DNA from: Mansonella perstans
Taxonomy: Eukaryota > Nematoda > Chromadorea > Rhabditida > Onchocercidae
Length of the DNA: 64,000 nt
NCBI GenBank assembly: GCA_037074765.1
Contig: JBAMDO010000100.1
Location: forward strand, 124,001 to 188,000
Reading direction: 5' to 3'
Each line of letters starts with the position of its first letter. The stretch's first letter is position 1. Shown piece after piece: positions 12,250 to 23,125 of the stretch. A program made the translations under genes and the position numbers. Under the pieces are notes generated by a model. The model was not told the origin of the DNA and searched no databases. It was given only the letters and a program-made list of their open reading frames with translations.

Positions 12250-14406
12250 TGTTAGTCTAAATAAAAAATATAATATTTATCGTTTGTAATCACTACGGTA
12301 TTTGTCATTACTGTAATTATTACGAACATATTTAATCATTAAATAGAAAAGATAAATGGGTGAAAAAATCTGTAATAAGATTATTTTTTGATATTTGGAA
12401 TAGATCCATCTGACTAAACTGAAACAGTTAACATATTAACTGATGATAATATCAAATAGAAAAACGAATAAATGAGCAACAATACAATTCTTAATTTAAA
12501 TTTATCAAATTTCATTTTCAACTTTATAAATTCTAGCAAAAATAACAACTATTCTTATCGTTTTATTTTATAATTTAACAGACAACCAATACTTTTAAAA
12601 TTTGACATTATCGTTGAATAAATCTAATCAATGTGCTAATCATACGTTTAAATATACATTTGAAAACGATTGTGCTTATCAAATCATATTTCATATTATT
12701 TCTATTTTAATCAATTATATTCTAATTATTACCAATTAAGAGATTTTGAGAAGTTAAAATAATATAAAGAAGTTTGTGTTGATAAAGCAATGCTTGGTTG
12801 GTAAACGTCATCATCACCTGTAAAAAAAAACGCTTCATGGCTTTGATAAAAGCATGCTTGTTACAATCAATAATAAAAGTTTTTTTCTTTCCTTTTTTTT
12901 CTCTTTATCTCCTTTTCTCTCTCTCTCTCTACCTCTTTTTTCTCTTTTATATATGACTATTTTTTTTTTTTCATAGAAAAGTGTAAAGCAAATAATTTTG
13001 AACGGCGGGTAAATGCTTGTATCATTCTTGGCTTGCTTTTGCTTAATCAATATTTCAATAATATTAAATTAACGAAATTCATCATTTTTCCATGGAAAAG
13101 TGATACAACGAACTGAAAATCGTGCATTCTGTGATAAGATGATCTTTTTAATTTATGAACGATGAAGCAGTATTAATTAATTAATTAATTATTCATGGGA
13201 AACTGATAAAACGGTGAAGCAACAAATTGAAACTTTTCGAAAAAAAAATAAGAAGGACAAAAAAGGCAGATGATGATTGAATAAGTTGAAAATTTACCAG
13301 ATTGCTTTCGACATTTCAAAGAATCCAATGAATAACCATTTAAAATGCGAATTTTTGTTAATGGTAAAACTTGTTTTCCTCTGAAAACTTAAAAATTTTT
13401 AAATCTGAAGCATTTAACAATATGAGTAACATTGGAATAAAAAGGAATTTTAAAATCACTTATATTAAAGATGTGGAAAAAAGTAAAAAAAAATTGAAAT
13501 AGTTGCAAAATAGAAAGAGAGATAGAGGGAAAAGTGAAATTAAATTATGAACCGAGGCGATATGGGGATTAAAAATTATAGCGGAAGGAGAGTGGGGAAA
13601 GAAAAATTTTCCGGACAACTAAAACAACTAACTGTACAGTCCTTTCAGATGAAAAAACTCAATAATTTTAATTTTGAAAAAATCCTGATAATTCTAATTT
13701 CTTTTTTTAATATAAACAAATAAATTGATTGTTATCAAGTATTCCGAATAAATACAATGTAAGTTAGCATCCGGAGCAAGATTTCATCACAATGTAAATT
13801 TCTATCCGGAATAAAATATTGCGTTATTATCAATATTACATTATAGCTTTCTTTTCTTAAACAATTACAGGTAGTGTTAATTCCGATTAATTAGTGTAAA
13901 GAAGATTTCCGCAAAAAATTTCCGGCTTTATGAGATCTAAAAAAAAGATGGAATTTTAAACAATCATATTTTTATAAATTTGCTCCTATATAAACAAAAG
14001 TGATAAACAGTCTAAATTAATGGTTAGCTTTAGTCCAAAAAAGCTTGAATTATTTGAAGAAACATATTGTAAATTTGAATTGAATGATATTCGGATGAAT
14101 TAATAGCTTATTAATTTTCCTAATTCCGTCTTTTCCTTATTTCAGTGCTCTATTTGGCAAATTCATTCTGTATCTATCATCAGAACCAATCTAACTTGAC
14201 CGATTGTTCGGTTAATTGCTTCTTTTTTTTTGATGCAACTGTATACCGGAAACGGTTATAAATGAATTTGCAAAAAGTCTTTGAATTTGCGTCCTAATAA
14301 TGGATTTTTCAAACTTTAAATCCATTTAGGCAATGATTGATTTTAAATTTAAGACCGCCATTTCCGATAAGCAAATCATATTAGAAGTGCAGAAGAAAGT
14401 GGATAC
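12250..14406. other. Spacer between the fossil PDZ3 exon and the proposed new 5' end
   Basis: AT-rich sequence with a TC tract near 12910-12935. No exon with family similarity was seen. If a functional promoter for the shortened GRIP-like transcript exists it should lie here, but no specific motif can be named. Confidence 0.4.
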
Positions 14407-16705
14407 GTTATTTGATTTGCAGGTATAACTTCCAGGTAAGGATGTTTGAAGAAGTCGATAAACATTTGAAAATGGAATGAGATCAAGTTTGCATCCATTT
14501 ATTGCAATGATTCGATCACCCGGAAATAATGCATCACATCTGAAATTTAGATGAATTTTGCATGCATCTGAAAATTTCCCGAGCAATTTTTCAGTCTAAT
14601 TCAAATATACAATTATTAGATTGAAATATTGCATAAGCCAGAATTGCTATTTTTTCGGAAACGGTATAAAATGATCAATGCAAAATTTCAAAGTTGGATG
14701 ACTAGAAATTTTGGGAAACTTTTATTAAAACAGCTATCATATCATTTTCTGTTTTATAATTAAATGATAATCAGGAGTTATTTGGTTCAAATAATAACGC
14801 AACAATCATTATTATATATCTAATAAATTAGAAATTAAAAAAACTTTCAAACCTATCAGCAGGCGATGCTGGTACTGAATGATCGATAAAAAATGCGTAA
14901 GTCGTTTTAGTCGGTATGTTCAATTTTACAAATCAGTTCAATTTTAGTTTCTAAGTTAAAGTCTTTTTCAATTTTCACGCAAAGATTATTCTTGTTCCGA
15001 TATGTCATTTCTGAAAAGTTTTTGGTTGACAAGAATTTCTGGGCAAATTTTTTTTTAAATTGAATTAATAGCATATTTAATTGCATTCCATCAAATTACG
15101 TTGTTGGTGGAAATTTTTGCTTTCATTAATCTTTTCATTATTTTTTAAAAATTGTTTGAATAAAATTTTATGTTTTTTGGAGTATAATAAAATGAAATTC
15201 CCGCATATTTCCATATTTCATTTTTTTATCCATTTGCTGTTCCTTCCTTACCTTTTATTTTTCCCACTTTTACATTTTAAATATACCAATTGTATTGATG
15301 TAATATTAAACTGTTAGGACAACATTATTAACAACTTCAAAAATTAAATTTTACGCAGCAGATAAGGTAGCACTGAATACATCAGTGCCATTGATGCCAA
15401 GTACACGATCACCAATTCGTTAACGTTTTTCTCTGAAATTAATATGACAGAATGTTGCAGATAATTGATAATCTTATCAATTAGTTCAAAATATTCTAAA
15501 AAAACGAAATTTTTATTTCTATCTTCTTGACTTTTCTTTAAAATATTAATTTTTGGAAAATTTTTTTGTGGTTCTTTTTCATTTTAGCTCCTTTTACTTT
15601 ATTTTCTGATTTAAGTTATAAAAGATTCATTCAAAATAGGGTGCACCAACAAATTTCACTTTTAAAAATTATACTAATTTATAGAAGAAAAATAGCTGAG
15701 ATTGTGGCAGAATCTGGTACAGACAAAAATACACCAGAAAGTTACCGATAAACTAGACTGCCGGTTCGAATATTCATAATTGTAAGAGGCCTGGATTTCT
15801 TTCGATGAAGTCTATATGCCCTACCATGTAACACCAATTTGATTATTTTCTTTCATTAATCGGATATCTGCATGTGCCAATCGAGTATTTGAGGGTTCTT
15901 TGAAATCTGTAAGCTAAGAGCATTTTGAAAAAAAGTTTCCCGTTTGTATTTCATACATTCTCATCAGTGCCATTTGTAAAATTACTGATTTGAGCTTGAA
16001 AAATTTAGAATTTCATCGTATTCTGATTTTGTTTAGTATTCTGCTTGCTTGATTTCTATGTTATTCAAAGAAACATTTTCAAATATTAAAACGTTCAAAG
16101 AATTGATAATAAACATTATTACAATCAATATGATACTCTTGTTATCAAGGTTATATTCAACTTGCAAATACACGCAATTTCCGGAATTCCGTATTAATGT
16201 TATTATTTGTTGTGTGTAAGATCGTCTAACTGCAATTAATCGAAAAATCCCGGTTTTTTTTTCAAGTTTCATATCAAAAAAAAATGCATTACATAATGTT
16301 ATTCAAATTATTTAAAAATTTACAGCAATTTCGTTCATCATCTTGAGTTGTTCACCTACTTGTAGTTGGTCACTGAAACATCTCGGTCTTAGGAATGTGA
16401 CTAATGGCGGATATGACTGATCTTTACCACCTATAATAAGTAGTGTAACAAATTATTACAATTGTAATATGAGAAAAAAACTTAGAGAAAAAATTTTAAT
16501 TTGAAAAAACAGCAAAAATCCTTTCTTCTACCATTAATTGGTTTGAATTTATTGTGGTAAATTTATCAAGTTACATTTTCATACTTGTAAATCCATGAAA
16601 ATTTCATGCAAATTTCTTACCTGTTAGGCCAATCCCAAATGGACAGTTACTGCTACGTCGAAGATAAATATTCACAATAGCTTTTGCTTTGGTATTTTCA
16701 TTCAT
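14407..16705 (-). pseudogene. Fossil exons for GRIP PDZ1-PDZ3
   Basis: Seven exons resemble GRIP PDZ1-3: 16621-16705 (starts with ATG), 16324-16430, 16137-16229, 15746-15906, 15287-15432, 14853-15010 and 14407-14539. Recognisable pieces are CPFGIGLTGG and SDQLQVGEQ (PDZ1), KKSRPLTIMNIRTGSLVYR and RIGDRVLGINGTDV (PDZ2), and SPADRCDALFPGDRIIAING (PDZ3). Splice sites survive and most phases match. However, exon 15287-15432 has three in-frame TAA codons (15420-15422, 15351-15353, 15306-15308). Exon 15746-15906 carries a +1 shift near 15822-15830, and exon 14853-15010 a +1 shift near 14900-14912. The 16324/16229 junction is one base out. The PDZ1 GD and NG positions have become GE and NE. I infer loss of function of this half. 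Confidence 0.7.
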
Positions 16706-17204
16706 ATTATGCTTTTTAAAAATTTCACACTAACATTGTGAAGTTTTATTTGTAAAATGAAGTAATTTAAATGTGAGTAAAATTTCTTTTTCTAAAGAAA
16801 AACTTGGTATAATTTTAATTGTTGTGAATTGTATAAGTATTATTGTATGCCTAATTACTTTTATAAAGATTAACTGATGTTTTTAAATAAAAATTGATAT
16901 TGATATTAAATGCAATTAACTTACTCAATATTTCTTTTAAAGATTGCCGACATCATTTAAATCCTTTCAATATTTAATAAATCTGTAATATGAAAAACAA
17001 GACAGAACAGTACAGTTTATTTTAACCGTTTTAAACTATGTTAGATAGAGAAATCCACTGATAATCGACCAAATATCTATAAAACATCTTTAAAACGAAG
17101 TAATTAAAAGACTGATTTATTTAGCAAATAAACAAATATATTCTGTGGATAATTTGGTAAATAAATAATTTCTGTCAATAATTTAACAACCGATCTGATT
17201 TTGT

Positions 17205-17440
17205 TACGCCAGATCTGATTCGCAACGTCCTACAATATACACTAACAGTGTCCGTGTCGATCCGTGTCGCCGCCACCTCCAGATGTTACGCTTCCGTAGA
17301 TTAGAAGGAAAGCGTGGACGCTGTCCCAAACGCAAAAATTTTGCTGTTGGCTTCGACCACACGGACCAGCCGGATCGAGAAGTGCAATGGTCATTTTTTA
17401 GCAGTGACAGCAAGATATCACTAATAAAAGCGCAACTTTT
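17205..17440. other. GC-richer conserved-looking block, unassigned
   Basis: About 235 bp noticeably richer in G+C than its surroundings. The plus strand has an open stretch of about 75 codons ending in TGA near 17440, with LQMLRFRRLEGKRGRCPKRK. The minus strand has SGWSVWSKP followed by LRLGQRPRF, and in another frame SGGGGDTDRHGHC. The minus pattern recalls a thrombospondin type-1 repeat (WSxWS ... GxRxR ... C) with lost cysteines and a frameshift. It could be a decayed TSP1 exon, a real plus-strand exon, or neither. Confidence 0.3.
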
Positions 17441-20400
17441 TTGATGTGAAAAAAATGGACGGATGCGAGACAATAATAATAGAAGCCTAAAATTTATTTT
17501 AATAACATGAATTTCTTTGAATTAAAAAGCATTGAAAAATGAAAAAGTAGGAGAAATATTTGCAGATGTATGTATGAAAAATGATAATTTAAAAATTAAT
17601 TTCTAAATGACAAAGAAAAATAAGAAAAAAACAAAGCATATATAAATATGAAAAAAGATAGTATGAAAGTTGTTTGATTTCTGCATATTGAAGAGCACCT
17701 GTTCGAAAATGGAAGATAGAAATGAAGTGAACGATTGGTGACACGAAACAACGAAAGGACGAGATTATTTGATTACACTTGCATAAATGATAAATCACAT
17801 ACATTTTCAATTTTGCTAACAATTTTTCATTTCAACTAAAAATTCAAAATAATTGGAAATGAAAAAATAAGGAAATGCTATTCTACCAAATATTACTTTT
17901 ATAGTTTAAACATTTACATCAAACACAAAAAATTTTTTTCGACTTCGTTTTTAACAAAAATGTTTATTTATTTTTTCAACTATCAAAATGCTTGAATTTC
18001 AGTGCTGTTACTCGTCGATATCATTGAAATTCTCCGTTACAATGATTACTGATTTTTCCTTTTTTTGCTTTCAATATTTTTTCAGTTTTTTTTGCCACTT
18101 AGATAAACTACAGATTCATGAAAAAATTTTAAATTTCAAAAAATCACTGCAAAATTTATTAGTGAAATAATGTAGTGCATTAAATAAAATGTTGTAAAAG
18201 ACAAAAAAAGCAAAAAATAAGAAAAAGGAGAAAAAGCAGGTAATGAAATGTGGCAGGATTTGACAATTTAAAAAGCCATTAACCTGTGCATTTTGTTACA
18301 CACATGTGCATACCTGTCGTGCTAATTCAAAACACTGCAACATTGACCTCTTTTTATCGTCTTTTTTTCTTTTTTTTGGGAAAAATATTTTAAAAAATTT
18401 TAACAATAAGTTTATTTGTATATTTGTTATGAATGAACAAAATTACGAAAAAATAAAAAAGCGGCGAAATATGAAATACGAATGTTTACGAATCTTCGTC
18501 CTCTTTTAATTTTCACTTTTTTGGCAACAATTTTGAATAAACTAATTTCATATTTCTTTTTTTTCTACGATATAAATTAATTTTTGTTTTGTTCTTAAAA
18601 TAGCATAACATTGTAGTTTGATGAAAACTACTTGTTCAGTTTTTCTTTTTTCGTTTAACAAAATAACAATTATGCTATAATGCGAAAAAGATATTTTGGT
18701 ACAATCATTTTTGACGTAAATTGCTTTACATAATTAAATATGCTTCTTTTTTTTCATTTTCAACAATTTCCTAAAAGCACAACCAATACGTTTATATAAT
18801 TAAGGAAATTATTTTTATCAATGCTAGTACAGTGGTAATTTATATCTAAAATAAAAACAGCCAGAATCATTCCTTTGATTAATGCGAAAATATTCTTAAC
18901 AGAGTACAATTTTTAACAAATTTCAAGTCAAATTTTCAAAATAATAACAAGCCAAATTATACAAGTTAGGTAAACACCACATCCTACAAGATAACTGATA
19001 GATAGCAATCGGTCTGAAGATGGTAAGCTGTTGTAAATTGATTCATGTGGTATTCAGTAATAGCAGGGTGATATAGGATTGACGTATGAAAAGAGGAATA
19101 ATGATGAGGAGGAGGATGATGAAGACTGGAACAATTTAGGGAGGTTATTGGATGATCGGGTCGGGTATCGCGGCAAAACACCTGCATTTGGTTGACGGCT
19201 GCCAAAGAATTAAAAAACAAGGAAAAAAAGAGAAGGAAATCGATCAAAGCTTTTCTAGAGAAAACAAACAAATCTATATGAGAATAAAATATTTGTATTG
19301 CTTAAAGTAATAATAATGGCTTTCCAGTGACCAATTATATTAACGAACTAGCCATTTGTAAATATTTTATATGTGAAGCAACCAAGCATGCTATTCAAAT
19401 ACCCTTTATTAAAAACAATATATATATACATATACACATATATATATGTTTATTTAAATAAAAAAGATCGGAAAAAGAAATAGAAGGAATGTATTGGAAT
19501 TCAAATAGTGAAATAATTTTGTTTCTTGTTAATATCAATTGAATTTCGTATAAGTGGCAAAATCTGAAATTTTATTTCCCGGTTTTTTTGTTCAAATAAA
19601 CAATAACGAAACACATAAACAAGCAAAAACTATGTGAAAAAACACTTTGCATATTTACCAATTATTTCCATTATTGTTATCAATATTATCATCATTATTA
19701 CCGTTGTTTTCATTATCAACATCATTATCACTGTTACTGCTACATTATTGGTGTTTAAATGGCATTTTAAGACAAATCAAATCAGTAGCTTACAAAATTT
19801 GACATTCCCGCCAAATATACTTGAAAAAAAAACACATAATTTGTAATAAAGAATTAAAGTCTCAAATCTGGAATTTAAAATTTTAATTCATTGGAAGATT
19901 GAGACTATCTGTCATTTTTTTATGTAGAATATTTGAATAAACATGTTGAATAAAGAAATATGCATGTTGGAGAATTTATTCGTCAAATTTCCCACAATAT
20001 TTCATAGCATGGCTTGAGCTAAGCTAAGTTGACGAAAAACGATAATGCATAGAGTGATAAAATTAAATGAATAATTAAAATGATTATATTGTATTATCGC
20101 TATATATATAATACCAATAATTTTCAATAAAATTGTAACAAATATTGAATTGATTTTTAAAATTTTAGGTAGCAAAGTTTGAGTTTCCAAAAAATTCAAA
20201 TGATTAATTTATTCATATAAAGCTCATGTGTTTAGAATCAAGAATTGTGTGTATATAAATCATGATTTTAAACTTATTTTGAAATTCTCTCCGCAATTAG
20301 TCTAAAATTAAATTTATTAGTTGTTTGATCAATGTTTAACATCAATTGAGCTATCCATTGCATTTCTATCCGTCACTACTACATACACTTGATAGTACAA

Positions 20401-22990
20401 AGTAAAACAGACTGACAAATGGTAAAGAAAAAAAGAGGAATAGCTATAGAAAAGATAGATATGCGAAAGATGAAAACAATAATTAACAAAATTATTTTAA
20501 AAAAATAAGAAAACAAATAAGATGGAACAAAACTTTGAATGAAATTTTGAATAGAAGGGCAGTGCGAGAGGAAATCTGGCTAATAAAATAGCAGTTATGT
20601 TAATTTTGAAATTACATGAAAAATTTCAAACGAAAGACAAAAATTAACACCATTCATAATTAATTCATAATTCATAATTAATTTATAAATATTAATATGT
20701 TGATTAAAATAATTACAATAAATTTACTTCAATTGCTTCTTTGATGAGCAAATCCGTGAAAAATTGTTAATTATTGCTACGTTTTTAGCTATCATGAAAA
20801 CTGATTCAATTTCTATTTTCATTCTTTTGGAAAAAGCTTTTTCTCTCTTTTGATACTCTTGCCACTAGAAATAATTTTTTTAAAAATTTGGAAAAAAGAA
20901 AACTTTTTACCTGCTTGGGATAAATATCATTGGAAATTATCAGATAGAATCACAATATTATAAATTATCGTATAACCAACTTTTAACCAACTTTAAATAA
21001 AATGATAATCTGATAAAAAACTGAAATAAAACTGACACATCTATGTCCGTCAATGTAGGTCAGAATAATATCAGTATAAAAACAATGAAAAAGAATTTCT
21101 GCTTAAATTTTCAATTCTCTAATCTACAAATACTTTTTCACGAGGAAATGGAAAAAAAACAAAAAAATTTTAACATTTCAAGTCTTTTTCATTTTATAAA
21201 TCTTACATCCAGAAATGTCAGAAATATATTTAATTATTAAGAAATACAGAAATTCCCTTGTTGCAAAGTTATTTTTGGTGATGCACTCGAAGTTGAGAAT
21301 ATCGAGCAATTGAAATTTCAACAAATTTTGCACAAGTTGAGATAATATAAATTCTTCTTGTAGAAGAATTAAATTTAAGAGCGGAAAAAATGACGACAAA
21401 AATTCATTCACTCATCTTTTGTGGTAATTCAAAGAATCTTCAAAATTCAATAACGAATTAATTTTAGTATTTGTCCAAGCAGTTCACAAACTGTTAAATT
21501 GCAATGATAATTAAAAATTGAAACAGTAATTATCCGAAATAAAAGAAACAAATCTAATAAATTATCTCAAATGCATTTGCATATCGTTATGTGTGTAATG
21601 ATATTATCATTTATGAGGAAAGTATTTTACTTTTTCGTGATATAATTATTAAAATTTAATTTTCTCATATAATAAATCTGACTTTCAAAAATTTTAGTAA
21701 AAAATGATTTTCACTATCTAGAAATTTCATCATTCAAATGATGCATAACAAGAAATTCTTGGTAGGAGAACAAAACAGAACCAAAAACGATTAAAAGAAG
21801 AAAAACAATAAAACGGAAAGATTTGGGATGAGATTCGATAATTATGGTACATATCCTGGAATTTCCTCACCAGGGATTGTCCAGAATGCAGCACATTTTT
21901 CCTCGACTAATTCTCGAATCTCACGAGATCAATGAATAATCCTTTTGGAAAAATCATTTACGATTCAATCCAATTTATTTTCGTTTGTTTCCTGCATATG
22001 ATATGCCAACAGCATTATCATCATTTTTGTTGTTTGAAACATCAATTCTAAAAATTTAATATGAATTTTCAATTAAAAAATTTTCTTTTCCAATAAAATG
22101 TAACAAATTTGAAAAAATACTTCACGTCAGTTCGAACTTTAGAAAATTCGTTGCTTTTTTGTTCCATTATCAGTACAAAAAAATTTCTTAAATTATTTTT
22201 GCAAGTATGGCAATTTACGATACACTTAAAAAATGAAAAGTAAAAATGAAGGTAAAGAAAGAGAAAGGTAAAATAAGTAACACAAAAAAGGAAAATTTAG
22301 TAATATCAGAAAGCAAACATATACATACAATAGCGAAATGATGCTTGATTAGAACAAGAATATTAGTTAGTAAATATGATTCGGAATCGGATTTGAAGTT
22401 CGCTTTTTCCGGAATGCAATCCGTTCCACACCATTTTCATTTGACTATAACAATTCATTTGCATACTGCTTAAACATACTACTTAAATAGAATTTCCGGT
22501 TTTTTCTTTGTTTTGGTATAAGCAAACATAATTTTTACAGTAACAAAATCTAAATGATAATTTGAATCCTTATCACGTATTTATCCAAAATATCGTTATA
22601 TGTTATCAATATATGTTATCACTGTATGTATGTATGTATGTCTGTCTGTATGCTTGTCTTTGGAAAATAAGAAAGGAAAAAGAGGAATTTAAATTAATAA
22701 ATAATCATATTTTGAAACGGTAAATAGTGGCATGAGAAAAAGGCAATGAATGCTAAAATTTGTTTTAAGAATTCATTAACAAAAAAATTGATGTGATAGT
22801 ATTGCATGCCACTTTTTTTTATTATTATCAAATTCATTCATTCTTTAGTCATACCCGTATGTTGCTCGAACATTTGGCTGAAATATTTGGCCTTGTTGAT
22901 TTAATTTATATATCATGATGATACAAATTGCTGATGTATTGAATTATTCCAGATGTTTGATTTTGAAAATTAATTTAATCGAACCTGATT
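17441..22990. other. Gene-poor AT-rich intergenic region
   Basis: No exon with recognisable similarity on either strand. It contains a TA/CA run near 19420-19450, a TATG/TCTG microsatellite at 22624-22650 and poly(T)/poly(A) tracts. Short ORFs here are AT-driven. The right end is the 3' flank of the collagen gene. Confidence 0.5.
22624..22655. repeat. TATG/TCTG tetranucleotide repeat
   Basis: About seven imperfect copies of tatg grading into tctg. Simple intergenic microsatellite. Confidence 0.7.
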
Positions 22991-22993
22991 GAA

Positions 22994-22999
22994 TTTATT
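22994..22999 (-). promoter_or_regulatory. Candidate polyadenylation signal (AATAAA) of the collagen gene
   Basis: On the minus strand AATAAA lies about 16 nt after the collagen stop codon at 23015. The position is very close to the stop but plausible for a nematode; a more distal signal is not excluded. Confidence 0.35.
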
Positions 23000-23014
23000 T
23001 TGAATTTTTTTAAT

Positions 23015-23125
23015 TCAGCAAGTGAACAAATGTATACAACTAACATCAAGTGGTTTCCATGCACAATATGGCATTGGCAAACCATCTGGTCCTGTTGGAC
23101 ATGGTGCATCCAAACCGGGAATGCC
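23015..23125 (-). other. Terminal collagen exon with the MACIT NC1 motif
   Basis: 37 codons including the TGA at 23017-23015. The [16 protein letters not shown] stretch is nearly identical to the C-terminal non-collagenous ends of collagens XIII, XXIII and XXV, where the paired cysteines link chains. The tail adds [16 protein letters not shown], two more cysteines than the usual short GCW(x)K ending. A gttagt after codon Asp could also act as a donor, so an alternative end is possible. Confidence 0.85.

Noticed and set aside
14853..14960. A TGA in frame upstream of TYAFFIDH in fossil PDZ3
   Set aside because: A different frame through the 5' half of the exon starts in phase from the previous exon and stays open, so a frameshift explains the data better than that TGA.
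18984..19271. 95-codon minus ORF with a signal-peptide-like start and His/Ser-rich body
   Set aside because: No similarity, biased composition, no splice or trans-splice context of note.
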